This document shows positions 1-8,483 of a DNA stretch of 61,040 nt, in pieces (the stretch's first letter is position 1; every line of letters starts with the position of its first letter). This DNA is from Thermomonas hydrothermalis (GTDB lineage Bacteria > Pseudomonadota > Gammaproteobacteria > Xanthomonadales > Xanthomonadaceae). The position numbers and the translations under genes are program-made. The notes under the pieces were generated by a model. The model saw nothing but the letters and a program-made list of their open reading frames with translations. It made no database searches and had not been told where the DNA came from. The stretch lies in assembly GCF_900129205.1 (NCBI RefSeq), contig NZ_FQUK01000013.1, positions 1 to 61,040 of the forward strand, given 5' to 3'.

Positions 1-318
1 CGAACCGCTGCTCCGAAAGTGGGTCTCTTGGGCACGACGGTGTCGGCTGACGCCCTTCAAGAAGCTCGGTGCCACCATCCGCGACCACCTCACCGGCATC
101 CTGCGGCATTTCGACACCGGCCTGTCCAACGGCCAGGTCGAGGCCTTCAACGCCCAGATCCAGGCCGCCAAGGCCCGCGCCAAGGGCTATCGCACTGACG
201 CCAACCTGATCGCCATCAGCTACCTGCTGTGCGCCAAGCTCAGGCATCTACCCCGTCACCCTTGGCTCCATGCTCCCCATCAGACATGAACCGTTTCCAC
301 TGGAATCGCGATTGAGCC
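1..318 (+). mobile_element. ISL3-family insertion sequence, right end
   Basis: The end of an insertion sequence whose body lies to the left of the window. It holds the transposase C-terminus and about 30 bases of terminal sequence. Read inward from position 318 on the minus strand, the tip is GGCTCAATCGCGATTCC, which looks like an ISL3 terminal repeat starting with GG. Host sequence (the hom gene) starts at about 319. The exact boundary is inferred from where the homoserine dehydrogenase protein stops making sense, because the other copy of the inverted repeat and the target duplication are outside the window. Confidence 0.75.
2..289 (+). CDS. ISL3-family transposase, C-terminal fragment
   Basis: Open from the window edge for about 95 codons to a TGA. 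The visible part matches the C-terminus of ISL3 (IS204/IS1001/IS1165-type) DDE transposases: the SNGQVEAFNAQIQAAK segment corresponds to the family's conserved 'SNG..E..N..I...K' region that carries the last acidic residue, followed by 'KGYRTDANLIAISYLLCAKL'. It would catalyse cut-and-paste movement of the element it sits in. Only the 3' end is present, so I cannot tell whether the gene is intact upstream. Confidence 0.8.
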   Translation, partial: EPLLRKWVSWARRCRLTPFKKLGATIRDHLTGILRHFDTGLSNGQVEAFNAQIQAAKARAKGYRTDANLIAISYLLCAKLRHLPRHPWLHAPHQT

Positions 319-694
319 GCTTGTTGGCGGTCACCACATGGATGCCACGCGCCAGCCAGTCGGCATGGCAGGCAGCAACCGCATCGGCGGCAGTGGCATC
401 GATGACGATGCGGCAGCCGGTCTCGCCCAACGCTGATGTGACCTGAGCCAACGCCATCCCCGGCGTCGCCCGCGCCAGCAGTGCCGGCAAGGACGTGTCA
501 GGCACCAGGCGATCGCGGCAGATCAAGCGCGAGTTGGCCACCAGAACCGGCTGCAAGCGCTGCCCGAACGGTGTGCCCTGCCAGGCCCGAAGTCGCTCCC
601 ACACCGCCGTGCCGACGGTGCCGGTGCCGAGCAGGGCCACGGCGGCTGGCGCTGCCGTTTCGACAACCGGCAAGACCAGACCAGGCGCGCTCAT
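319..694 (-). pseudogene. hom: Homoserine dehydrogenase, truncated by an ISL3 element
   Basis: About 125 codons of the N-terminal NAD(P)-binding domain of homoserine dehydrogenase, the enzyme reducing aspartate semialdehyde to homoserine. The Rossmann loop is clear (LLGTGTVGTAV, residues about 21-31), as is the VIDATAADAV segment and the family motif VVTANKR at the break. Sequence then runs into the insertion element, which adds about 23 unrelated residues before a stop. The substrate-binding and catalytic half is missing. The start ATG overlaps the metB stop in an ATGA, so this was the third gene of the metX-metB-hom operon. The fragment cannot be a working dehydrogenase; a second copy, for example a thrA fusion elsewhere, would be needed for methionine and threonine synthesis. 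Confidence 0.85.
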
Positions 695-1899
695 GTCGCC
701 GCTTGCGCACGCGCCAGTGCCGCCTGCAGATCGGCGCGCAGGTCATCGAGGTGCTCGATCCCCACCGACAGCCGCAACAGGCCGTCGGTAATGCCGGCGC
801 GGGCGCGCGCCTCGGGGCTCATCGCCGCATGGGTCATGCTGGCCGGGTGTGCGATCAGGCTTTCCACCCCACCCAGCGATTCGGCCAGAGTGAACCAGCG
901 CAAGCCGTCCAGGAACGCGCGTACCGCCGCTTCGCCTCCGTCCAGCTCGATGCTGAGCATGGCCCCGAAGCCGCGTTGCTGGCGTGCTGCCAGCGCATGC
1001 CCGGGATGGCTGGGCAGGCCCGGGTAATGCACCGCCCGCACCGCCGGATGGCCCTGCAGCAGCGCCGCCAACGCCTGCGCGTTCTCCTCATGCACGCGCA
1101 ATCGCGCCCCCAGCGTGCGCAACCCGCGCAGGGTGAGGAAGCTGTCGAACGGCGCCCCGGTAAGACCCAACGCATTGGCCCACCACAGCAGCTGTGCGTG
1201 CACTGCCTGCTCGCGCGCCACCACCGCACCACCGACCACGTCGCTGTGGCCATTGATGTACTTGGTAGTGGAGTGCACCACCAGATCCGCACCAAAGTCG
1301 ATGATCGGCTGCTGCCACAGCGGCGAAAGGAAGGTGTTGTCCACCACCGCCTGTGCCCCCACCCGGCGTGCCGCCGTGATGACGGCGGCGAGATCGGTGA
1401 TGCGCAGCAGCGGGTTGGACGGCGTTTCGATCCATACCAGGGCCGGCCGCACGGTCTGTACCGTGTCCACTGCCTCCGGCCCGGTCAGGTCGGCACTGAC
1501 CAGCTTGAACGCGCCCTGCTCGGCCAGCGCGTTGAACAGCCGCCAGCTGCCGCCGTAGCAGTCATGCGGCACCAGCAACGTCTGCCCAGGCCGCAGCAGG
1601 GCATGCAGCACCAGCGTGACGGCAGCCATCCCGGTGGCGGTCACCACCGCACCGGCACCGCCCTCGAGTTCCGCCAGCGCCTCCGCCAGCAGATCGCGGG
1701 TGGGGTTGCCACTGCGGGTGTAATCGTAGGCGCGCTTCCGGCCAAACCCGGCAAAACTGAAGTTGGATGACAGCACCAGCGGCGGCGTGACCGCACCGAA
1801 ACTCGGGTCGCGATCAATGCCGGCACGCACCGCACTGGTGACCGGGTGGCTGTTGTCCTGCGGGCACGCTTCGGGTACGGCATCGCGATAGGAATGCAT
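691..1899 (-). CDS. metB: Cystathionine gamma-synthase-like PLP enzyme
   Basis: A 402-residue Cys/Met-metabolism PLP enzyme. Given its place between metX and hom it most likely condenses an O-acylhomoserine with cysteine to give cystathionine. Visible marks are the RSGNPTRD phosphate-binding segment, the ATGMAAV loop, the VVDNTF segment with the cofactor aspartate, and the PLP lysine in HSTTKYINGHSDV. I place the start at the ATG at 1899 because GAGGAG lies six bases before it; an in-frame TTG at 1914 lacks such a site. It starts 12 bases after metX ends and overlaps hom by four bases. Cystathionine gamma-lyase and O-acylhomoserine sulfhydrylase share the fold, so exact specificity is inferred from context. 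Confidence 0.88.
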   Translation of the reverse strand: MHSYRDAVPEACPQDNSHPVTSAVRAGIDRDPSFGAVTPPLVLSSNFSFAGFGRKRAYDYTRSGNPTRDLLAEALAELEGGAGAVVTATGMAAVTLVLHALLRPGQTLLVPHDCYGGSWRLFNALAEQGAFKLVSADLTGPEAVDTVQTVRPALVWIETPSNPLLRITDLAAVITAARRVGAQAVVDNTFLSPLWQQPIIDFGADLVVHSTTKYINGHSDVVGGAVVAREQAVHAQLLWWANALGLTGAPFDSFLTLRGLRTLGARLRVHEENAQALAALLQGHPAVRAVHYPGLPSHPGHALAARQQRGFGAMLSIELDGGEAAVRAFLDGLRWFTLAESLGGVESLIAHPASMTHAAMSPEARARAGITDGLLRLSVGIEHLDDLRADLQAALARAQAAT

Positions 1900-1910
1900 C
1901 GGCGATCTCC

Positions 1911-2957
1911 TCAACGAACGCCCGGCAGCGGCGCCGCCAGCTCGCTGGCCAACAGCGCATCCATGCGCACCACATCCTTCAGGAAGGCGTCATGACCGTA
2001 CTCGGAGCGCAGCACGCGCAAGCGGCCGTGGCATCCCAGCCCTTCCTGCAAGGCCACGGCATCGGCCAGCGGCACCAGACGATCGCCTTCCACTGCAATC
2101 ACCGACACCGGCAGCCGAATCTGGGTGGGATCGACGGAATGCAGATCGATCGACTCCGACAGCCGCCACCAGGCGGTCACCGACATGCGGCTCAAAAAGC
2201 GCACCCCGACCGTGTCCAGATATTCCTCGGCGGCCACCTGCACCCGGCCATTGACCAGTCGCGGCGGCGCATCGAAACGCTGGGCGAACTCCTCGGGTGT
2301 GCGATAGCTCAGCATCGCCAACTGACGCGCCAGGGACAGCCCGATGTCCTCGGCACATTGCAACTGGCCCAGCGCGACCACCTTGCGCTGCAAGGCGCGC
2401 CAGGCCGCCGCATACGGATGTGGACGATGCGCGCCGCTGACCGCCAGCAGTCGGCGCAGCCGCTGCGGGTGCCGCACCGCCAGTTGCAAGCCGACCAGCG
2501 CCCCATAGGAATAGCCCACCATCACATCCAGCCGTTCGATCGCCAGGGCATCCAGCAGCAGGGCAAGCGCATCGGCCTGATCAGCAGTGTCGATCGGGGC
2601 ATCCAGGGCGCCATCGGCACCGATGTAATCGAATGCCAGCAGCCGCCAGCGCCGCGGATCCAGCGCACGGCCCTGGGTCAGCAGCGCCTGCGACCAGCCC
2701 GGCGCCGGATCGACCGCATTGGCCAGCAGATGCCGATGGGCACTGATTCCGCCCGCGATCACGGCCAGAGGCGCGCCCTCCGGCCCAGTCAGTTCATAGT
2801 GCAGGCGCAGGCGCTGGGTACCGGCATGACGGGTGGCCAGCACGGCATCGACGCTGCCACGTCTGGCCGGCACATCGGCCAGCGGCTTGGCAGCGACCTC
2901 GGCACGGGCAAAGGCATGCGATGGGCGCGGGGCGCAGGTGTCGAAATAGGGACGCAC
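1911..2957 (-). CDS. metX: MetX-family homoserine O-acyltransferase
   Basis: A 348-residue alpha/beta-hydrolase acyltransferase that activates homoserine for methionine synthesis. The catalytic triad is readable: nucleophile Ser150 in GYSYG, Asp292 in VEGDRLVP and His322 in YGHDAF. It starts with GTG at 2957, six bases after a GGAG. It is the first gene of the metX-metB-hom operon and is preceded by an S-box riboswitch, so expression should fall when SAM is plentiful. Some MetX-family members in this lineage use succinyl-CoA, and some act on serine instead of homoserine. The sequence alone does not settle the acyl donor; the neighbours favour homoserine. Confidence 0.85.
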   Translation of the reverse strand: MRPYFDTCAPRPSHAFARAEVAAKPLADVPARRGSVDAVLATRHAGTQRLRLHYELTGPEGAPLAVIAGGISAHRHLLANAVDPAPGWSQALLTQGRALDPRRWRLLAFDYIGADGALDAPIDTADQADALALLLDALAIERLDVMVGYSYGALVGLQLAVRHPQRLRRLLAVSGAHRPHPYAAAWRALQRKVVALGQLQCAEDIGLSLARQLAMLSYRTPEEFAQRFDAPPRLVNGRVQVAAEEYLDTVGVRFLSRMSVTAWWRLSESIDLHSVDPTQIRLPVSVIAVEGDRLVPLADAVALQEGLGCHGRLRVLRSEYGHDAFLKDVVRMDALLASELAAPLPGVR

Positions 2958-3018
2958 GGCAGACTCCGGAACAGGTGGACAGGGCCATCGGAGTCATGCG
3001 GAGAGGCGGAATGCGTGA

Positions 3019-3046
3019 CAGACACAAGCCCGCATGTGCGGTCTTG
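3019..3046 (-). terminator. Putative riboswitch expression-platform terminator
   Basis: Directly after the S-box aptamer, the minus strand can fold CAAG-a-CCGCA against TGCGG-g-CTTG with a very short loop, followed by TGTGTCTGT. This fits an intrinsic terminator competing with an antiterminator that would include the P1 strand. The tail is only moderately U-rich, so the termination mechanism is an inference. Confidence 0.45.
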
Positions 3047-3173
3047 CCCCATCTTCCGGCAGACGCTGCTGAACAGGTCCCCGCAGGATTTGGCACCTCA
3101 CGGCAGACATGACGCCTGCCGCAGGTTGCCCCGGCTTCCAAGGGCCTGTCCCTCCGCCGGTCTCGATGGATGA
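3047..3173 (-). promoter_or_regulatory. SAM-I (S-box) riboswitch upstream of metX
   Basis: The 309-base leader between metX and the divergent peptidase gene contains, on the minus strand, the ordered conserved blocks of the S-box aptamer: ATCGAGACC, GGCGGAGGGAC, GGCCC, GAAGCCGGGGCAACC, GAGGTGCCAAATCC and GGAAGATGG. The first CCATC (about 3167) can pair with the last GATGG (about 3049) to close helix P1. S-boxes bind S-adenosylmethionine and turn off methionine genes. This is well known in Firmicutes and also reported in a few Gram-negative groups including Xanthomonas. Placement before metX-metB-hom is the expected regulatory target. A covariance-model scan was not possible here. Confidence 0.88.
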
Positions 3174-3257
3174 CCACAGTGTGCACAAGGCACCCGGCAT
3201 CTGTCAATCGCTTTATCCGCATGAAGCGATGACACAAACGAATGCCGACAGCCCGGG

Positions 3258-3263
3258 CATACT
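3258..3263 (+). promoter_or_regulatory. -10 box of a likely leaderless promoter
   Basis: CATACT sits six bases before the ATG of the M23-type peptidase gene, with no Shine-Dalgarno sequence between. Transcription would begin at or within a base of the start codon. Confidence 0.5.
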
Positions 3264-3269
3264 GGCGCC

Positions 3270-4106
3270 ATGACCCGCGCCCCCCGTTTACGCGCCCTGT
3301 TGGCGTTGATCACGCCTACGCTGGCGCTGACCCTCGCCCCCACCCTGACCGCACCCGGCGCCCGCGCCACCGACCCACCCGCCACGGTGGCCCGGCTGCG
3401 GCTGGAAGCCGGCGATGGGCAGTATCTGGCCTGGGCCGACAACCTGCTGGCTGGGCCCATCGAAGTCCGGCTGGACGCGGCTGGGGCCCCGCCCGCATCC
3501 AGCCAGCCACCACTGCCGGCGCGGGCCAGCGTCGCGCCCGGCGCCAGCACGCTGCTGGCCTATCTGCGCCCGCCACCCGGCAGTGGCCAGCTACACCTGC
3601 GCCTGACCGCCACGCCAGGCAGTTCCAACGCACGTCCGCGTGACGTTGCCTATCTGCTGCCGCTGGCACTGCCGACGGCACGGATCGACCAGGGATTTGC
3701 GGGAGCCTTCAGTCATCAGGATGCGGAAAACCGCTACGCGCTGGATCTGGCGGCCCCGGAAGGCACGCCGGTACTGGCGGCGCGGGCGGGGGTGGTGATG
3801 CAGGTGCAGACGGGCATGCCCGAGGCCAGCCCGGCGCAAACGACGGACGCGCTCAAGCGCGCCAACTTCATCCGCATCCTGCATGCAGACGGCAGCATGG
3901 GGCTGTATGCGCATCTGTCGGCGGTCGAGGTTCGGCCTGGCCAGAGCGTGCAGACCGGCGATCGCATCGGCCTGTCCGGTAATACCGGCTACAGCACAGG
4001 GCCGCATCTGCATTTCGCCGTGCAGGTCAACCGGGGCATGCAGCTGATCTCGATTCCGTTCCGGCTGGCCGGGCCGACCAGTGCCGCACCGCCTGAGTCG
4101 CACTGA
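3270..4106 (+). CDS. Secreted M23/LytM-type peptidase
   Basis: A 278-residue protein with an N-terminal signal sequence (about residues 1-33), a beta-rich middle region and a C-terminal LytM/M23 domain (about 135-265). M23 enzymes are periplasmic zinc endopeptidases that cut peptidoglycan cross-links. LYAHLS (212-217) and GPHLHF (245-249) match the later metal and catalytic histidines. The usual first HxxxD ligand pair reads RYALD (155-159), so the first histidine is replaced by arginine; His149 is the nearest alternative. The protein may therefore be a degenerate M23 domain that activates an amidase, as EnvC/NlpD do, or belong to a subfamily with shifted ligands. It is monocistronic and diverges from metX. 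Confidence 0.8.
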   Translation: MTRAPRLRALLALITPTLALTLAPTLTAPGARATDPPATVARLRLEAGDGQYLAWADNLLAGPIEVRLDAAGAPPASSQPPLPARASVAPGASTLLAYLRPPPGSGQLHLRLTATPGSSNARPRDVAYLLPLALPTARIDQGFAGAFSHQDAENRYALDLAAPEGTPVLAARAGVVMQVQTGMPEASPAQTTDALKRANFIRILHADGSMGLYAHLSAVEVRPGQSVQTGDRIGLSGNTGYSTGPHLHFAVQVNRGMQLISIPFRLAGPTSAAPPESH

Positions 4107-4115
4107 TCGCGCGGC

Positions 4116-5216
4116 TCACTCGTCGGCGCCGACCGGCTCTGCCGGCTGTACCCAGGCCTGCCATTGCGGCAGGCGATCGAGCATGCCAACCGAACGCAGA
4201 TACTCGACATCGGGGTCGCGCCCGGCCACCAGCGCCGTGGCCACGTGCACCGCGCCGGGCACCCAGAAGCCAGCCGCCCGCAACCGACCCGGTTGATGCT
4301 GGTAGGCCACTGCCTCCACGATCGGCATCGGTAGGCCCCACAGCCCCAGCAGGTAGGCCCCGGCTTCGGCGTAACCCGGGCCGGGCTGATCCGGCGCACC
4401 CGAGGACACCCCCGGCAGCAACCGACCGACTTCGGCCAGCAGGCTGGCCGTGGCGGCCAGCTCCGCGCTGGGGCCGGGCAGCAGCCGTCGGGCCAGATTC
4501 GAGGCGCGCAGGGCGCGATCCTGCATCGCCTCGCGCTCCTGGCTGGGGATGACACTGGAACTGCTGAATGCCTCGATGGTCAACACCATCCGCAGCAGGG
4601 TCTGATGCCCCAGCCGGGTGACCGCAGCGCGCATATCGGTAATCTCGCGCCCGCCGGAAAAATAGGCAGAGTTGCACAGGCGCAACACCTTGGCGGCAAT
4701 CGCCGGATCCTGCGACAGGGCCTGGGCGATTTCTGCATTGCTGGCATCCGGGTCGCGCAGCAGACGGGTCAGCTGCAGATACAGGCGCGGTGGCGGCGGC
4801 AGCGAGTTGACCCGCCCAAGCACGCGCTTGAGCTCCTCGTTGTCCAGCAGCTCGCGCAGATCGACCACACTCTCCACCGCGTTCACCAGCTCGATCGGAT
4901 CCAGCGGTCGGGCCAGCACGCGATGGGCGCCATCCAGGCCCTGGGCAATGTCCACGCTGGCTTCCTGCACATCCTGATCCAGCAGCAGGATACGCACCGC
5001 CTGCGGATACAACGCCGCCACCCGGGCCAGCAGCTCCGGGCCACCGATCGGCCCCGGCCGCAGCCCGCATACGAACACATCGAAGGCCGACATCGCCGGA
5101 TCCACCGAAGTCCCCACCGGCAACCAGTCGATGGTCCAGTCCAGACCGAAATCGGCCAGCACGGCGTCGAACTCCGCGGCACGAGCCGCGTCCTCTCCGG
5201 CAATCACGATGCGCAC
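4116..5216 (-). CDS. Receiver-like/HDOD domain regulatory protein
   Basis: A 366-residue two-part protein. The N-terminal 120 residues resemble a response-regulator receiver (RIVIAGEDAARAAEFDAVL, then ILLLDQD and LARPLDPIELV), but the phosphorylation site is not obvious. After a linker, an HDOD domain follows (about 140-330): LPPPPRLYLQLTRLL, SQDPAIAAKVLRLCNSAYF and the ITDMRAAVTRLG segment are typical. HDOD proteins lack the HD-GYP catalytic residues and act as scaffolds in signalling. Start chosen at GTG 5216 because AAAGGAGG lies nine bases upstream; longer in-frame starts have none. It diverges from prfC. Confidence 0.8.
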   Translation of the reverse strand: MRIVIAGEDAARAAEFDAVLADFGLDWTIDWLPVGTSVDPAMSAFDVFVCGLRPGPIGGPELLARVAALYPQAVRILLLDQDVQEASVDIAQGLDGAHRVLARPLDPIELVNAVESVVDLRELLDNEELKRVLGRVNSLPPPPRLYLQLTRLLRDPDASNAEIAQALSQDPAIAAKVLRLCNSAYFSGGREITDMRAAVTRLGHQTLLRMVLTIEAFSSSSVIPSQEREAMQDRALRASNLARRLLPGPSAELAATASLLAEVGRLLPGVSSGAPDQPGPGYAEAGAYLLGLWGLPMPIVEAVAYQHQPGRLRAAGFWVPGAVHVATALVAGRDPDVEYLRSVGMLDRLPQWQAWVQPAEPVGADE

Positions 5217-5325
5217 GTTGTGACTCCTCCTTTGCCGCGCCACCGGCAGATTACACCGTGACCGCGCCCGTTGTGGATACCCCGGCCGGCTCGCCCCCGG
5301 CAATGGCCCGACCGGTGCTGCCGGC

Positions 5326-5331
5326 TATACT
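5326..5331 (+). promoter_or_regulatory. -10 box of a likely leaderless prfC promoter
   Basis: TATACT ends three bases before the first prfC ATG (5335) and six before the second (5338). No ribosome-binding site is present. A transcript starting about seven bases after the box would begin at the second ATG. Confidence 0.5.
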
Positions 5332-5334
5332 TTC

Positions 5335-6939
5335 ATGATGACAGACGTTGCTTCCGAAGCCGCCCGCCGGCGCACATTCGCCATTATTTCCCACCCCGAC
5401 GCCGGCAAGACCACGCTCACCGAAAAACTGCTGCTGTTCGGCGGTGCGATCCAGATGGCCGGTTCGGTCAAGGGACGCAAGGCCGCCCGCCACGCCACCT
5501 CCGACTGGATGGCGCTGGAAAAGGAGCGCGGCATCTCGGTGACCAGCTCGGTGATGCAGTTCCCGTATGCCGGGCGCATCGTCAACCTGCTCGACACACC
5601 CGGCCACGCCGACTTCGGCGAGGACACCTACCGCGTGCTCACCGCGGTGGACTCGGCGTTGATGGTGATCGACGTGGCCAAGGGCGTGGAGGAGCGCACC
5701 ATCAAGCTGATGGAGGTCTGCCGGCTACGCGACACGCCGATCATGACATTCATCAACAAGCTCGACCGCGAAGGCAAAAACCCGATCGAGCTGCTGGACG
5801 AGGTCGAGTCGGTGCTGAAGATCCAGTGTGCACCGGTGACCTGGCCGATCGGCATGGGCCAGCGCCTGAAAGGGGTGGTGCACCTGCTGACCGGCGAAGT
5901 GCATCTGTACGAGCCCGGCCGCAACTTTACCCGCCAGGACTCCACCATCTTCGCCTCTATCGACGATCCACAGCTGGAAGCGCGCATTGGAGCTCAGATG
6001 CTGGCCGAACTGCGCGAGGAGCTGGAGCTGGTGGCAGGCGCCTCACATTCGTTCGATGCCGACAAATATCTGCGTGGCGAGCAGACCCCGGTGTTCTTCG
6101 GCTCGGCGGTCAACAACTTCGGCGTGCAGCTGCTGCTGGACTTCTTCGTCGAACACGCGCCATCGCCGCGTCCACGCGCCACCACCACGCGGCAGGTGCA
6201 GCCGGAGGAAGACCGGCTCACCGGGTTCGTGTTCAAGATCCAGGCCAACATGGATCCGCAACACCGCGACCGGGTGGCCTTCATGCGCATCTGCTCGGGC
6301 CGGTTCAGCGCCGGCATGAAAGCCTTCCATGTGCGCAGCGGCAAGGAGATCAAGCTGGCCAATGCGCTCACGTTCATGGCCTCCGACCGTGAAATCGCCG
6401 AGAGTGCCTACCCCGGTGATGTGATCGGCATTCACAACCACGGCACGATTGCCATCGGCGACAGCTTCACCGAAGGCGAGCTGCTGTCGTTCACCGGCAT
6501 CCCCAACTTCGCGCCGGAGTTGTTCCGCCGGGCACGCCTGCGCGACCCGCTCAAGCTCAAGCAGTTGCAGAAAGGGTTGGCGCAGTTGAGCGAAGAAGGC
6601 GCCACCCAGTTTTTCCGGCCGCTGCTGAGCAACGACCTGATCCTGGGCGCAGTGGGCATGCTGCAGTTTGACGTGGTCGCCTACCGGCTCAAGGACGAAT
6701 ACGGCGTCGATGCCGGGTTTGAACCGGTCAACATCGCCACTGCGCGCTGGATCCGCTGCGATGACCCGAAAACGCTGGAGGAATTCCGCGAAAAGCACGC
6801 CGCCCATCTGGCGCTCGATGCCGCCGGCGAACTGGTCTATCTGGCACCCAGCCGGGTCAATCTGCAGCTGGCCCAGGAACGCGCACCCAACGTGCAGTTC
6901 ATGGCCACCCGCGAGCACGCGCAGGCGGTGGCGTTCTAA
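5335..6939 (+). CDS. prfC: Peptide chain release factor 3
   Basis: A 534-residue translational GTPase, the normal length for RF3, which removes RF1/RF2 from the ribosome after termination. G motifs are intact: G1 HPDAGKTT (20-27), G2 RGISVT (65-70), G3 DTPGH (87-91) and G4 NKLD (141-144). Domains II and III follow, with the family segment AMPEL-equivalent around [12 protein letters not shown]. Two adjacent ATG codons at 5335 and 5338 are possible starts; the -10 box position would favour the second if the mRNA is leaderless. It stands alone between the HDOD gene and the CBS gene. Confidence 0.97.
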   Translation: MMTDVASEAARRRTFAIISHPDAGKTTLTEKLLLFGGAIQMAGSVKGRKAARHATSDWMALEKERGISVTSSVMQFPYAGRIVNLLDTPGHADFGEDTYRVLTAVDSALMVIDVAKGVEERTIKLMEVCRLRDTPIMTFINKLDREGKNPIELLDEVESVLKIQCAPVTWPIGMGQRLKGVVHLLTGEVHLYEPGRNFTRQDSTIFASIDDPQLEARIGAQMLAELREELELVAGASHSFDADKYLRGEQTPVFFGSAVNNFGVQLLLDFFVEHAPSPRPRATTTRQVQPEEDRLTGFVFKIQANMDPQHRDRVAFMRICSGRFSAGMKAFHVRSGKEIKLANALTFMASDREIAESAYPGDVIGIHNHGTIAIGDSFTEGELLSFTGIPNFAPELFRRARLRDPLKLKQLQKGLAQLSEEGATQFFRPLLSNDLILGAVGMLQFDVVAYRLKDEYGVDAGFEPVNIATARWIRCDDPKTLEEFREKHAAHLALDAAGELVYLAPSRVNLQLAQERAPNVQFMATREHAQAVAF

Positions 6940-7039
6940 GCCGCCGCCCGCACTCGGCTTGCACGACGGCGGCAGCCGGCCTGCGGTTCAACCCCCAGGC
7001 GATCAGGTTGCCTCCTCGCGCACGCCGTAAAAGGCGGAG

Positions 7040-7468
7040 TCAGGATGCGATGTAGCGCTGCAGATGCTCCAGCGTCTGCTGCTGTTCCTCGATCACCGCC
7101 TTGACCAGATCACCAATCGACAGGATGCCCACCAGTCGGCCGTCCTCCAGCACCGGCAGATGCCGGATGCGGCGGTCGGTGACCAGCTGCATGCAATGCT
7201 CCACGGTGTCGGCGGGGGAAACCGTGCGCACCTGACGGGTCATGATCTCGCGCACCGGGGTGTCCTTCGAGGCACGGCCCTGCAGCACCACCTTGCGGGC
7301 ATAGTCTCGCTCGGACACGATGCCGACCAGGCTTGCTCCCTCCATGACCGGCAACGCCCCGATCTCGTGCTCGGCCATCACCCGCAACGCCTCCAGCACT
7401 GGCGCATCCGGGCCGATCGTGATGACCTCATGGGGTTTGCCGTCCAACAGCTGTCGTACCGTACGCAT
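7040..7468 (-). CDS. Tandem CBS domain protein
   Basis: A 142-residue protein made almost entirely of two CBS domains (about 5-60 and 73-130), each ending in a characteristic hydrophobic-GI(V/L)S signature: LVGIVSERDYARKV and LVGILSIGDLVKAV. Such stand-alone Bateman modules bind adenosine ligands and act as energy sensors, though the partner is unknown here. Start set at ATG 7468 because AAGGAG lies seven bases upstream; an earlier in-frame start is unlikely. The upstream glycosyltransferase gene runs 41 bases into it in another frame, so the two are probably translationally coupled in the mtgA-glycosyltransferase-CBS operon. Confidence 0.88.
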   Translation of the reverse strand: MRTVRQLLDGKPHEVITIGPDAPVLEALRVMAEHEIGALPVMEGASLVGIVSERDYARKVVLQGRASKDTPVREIMTRQVRTVSPADTVEHCMQLVTDRRIRHLPVLEDGRLVGILSIGDLVKAVIEEQQQTLEHLQRYIAS

Positions 7469-8471
7469 GGTCGTCTCCTTGCGGGCCAAAACGCTGTTGC
7501 CGTGAGCTTACTCCCATTGCCGGCTGCCAGGTATCGACCAGATAGAGCGGGCGCTGCTTGGCCTCCTCATAGAGCCGGCCCAGATACTCGCCGATCATGC
7601 CGAGCGCCATCAGCTGCACCCCACCCAGCAGCAGGATGACCGCCATCAACGACGGCCAGCCCGCCACTCGATCGCCCCACAGCAGGGCGCGCACCACCAC
7701 CCAGGCGCCGAACCCGAAGGCCAGCAGCGCGGTCGCCAGCCCCACGTAGGTCGCCACCCGCAACGGCACGGTGGAAAAGCTGGTCAGCCCTTGCAGGGCA
7801 AAGTTCCACAGCCGCCAGACACTGAACTTGCTGCGCCCGCCCAGCCGCGGCGCGCGCTGGTAGGGCACCTCGATGGCACGAAAGCCGATCCAGCCGAACA
7901 GGCCCTTCATGAACCGCTGCCGCTCGCGTAACTGCCGCAACGCGGCCAACGCCCGTGGCGACAGCAGGCGGAAATCGCCGGTGTCACGCGGCACCGGGGT
8001 CGCCGACAGACGCCCCATCAGCCGGTAGAACAGGTGCGCACTGACCCGCTTGAACCAGCTTTCGCCCTCACGCGCGATACGCACCCCGCGCACATCGTCA
8101 TACCCCTCACGCCAGCGGGCGACAAACTGCGGCAACAGCTCCGGCGGATCCTGACCATCGGCATCCAGGATCAGGGCCGCACCGCAGGTCACCTGGTCCA
8201 GCCCGGCGGTCAGTGCCGCCTCCTTGCCAAAGTTGCGCGACAGCCGCAGCAGCGCCACCCGGGCATCTTCGCGTGCAAATGACTGCAGCAACGACCAGGT
8301 GCCATCGCGGCTGCCGTCATCGACGAACAACAGTGTCGCCACCAGCCCGTCGCGTTCGGCCATGTCCAGCGCCGCGCGCAATCGCGGCCACAACACCGGC
8401 AATGCCTCGGCCTCGTCGCAGGCAGCGACGACCAGCGTGATGCAACGATCCTGTTCGGCAATCGGGTCCAT
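7428..8471 (-). CDS. Polyprenyl-phosphate-type family 2 glycosyltransferase
   Basis: A 347-residue GT2 enzyme of the DPM1/GtrB/ArnC group. These transfer a sugar from a nucleotide donor to undecaprenyl phosphate at the inner membrane. The catalytic domain shows VVAACDEAEALP, LLFVDDGSRDGT and the metal-binding LDADGQDPPELL. Two C-terminal transmembrane segments follow (about 240-262 and 278-300) and then the GEYLGRLYEEAKQRPLY tail typical of the group. A GGGAG site precedes the ATG. It starts 12 bases after mtgA ends, and its last 41 bases overlap the CBS gene. The sugar and final acceptor cannot be read from the sequence. Confidence 0.88.
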   Translation of the reverse strand: MDPIAEQDRCITLVVAACDEAEALPVLWPRLRAALDMAERDGLVATLLFVDDGSRDGTWSLLQSFAREDARVALLRLSRNFGKEAALTAGLDQVTCGAALILDADGQDPPELLPQFVARWREGYDDVRGVRIAREGESWFKRVSAHLFYRLMGRLSATPVPRDTGDFRLLSPRALAALRQLRERQRFMKGLFGWIGFRAIEVPYQRAPRLGGRSKFSVWRLWNFALQGLTSFSTVPLRVATYVGLATALLAFGFGAWVVVRALLWGDRVAGWPSLMAVILLLGGVQLMALGMIGEYLGRLYEEAKQRPLYLVDTWQPAMGVSSRQQRFGPQGDDHAYGTTAVGRQTP

Positions 8472-8483
8472 GCCTGCGCTCCC

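Noticed and set aside
481-1770. 429-codon plus-strand frame opposite metB
   Set aside because: Antisense to metB, with arginine-rich composition and no recognisable motifs.
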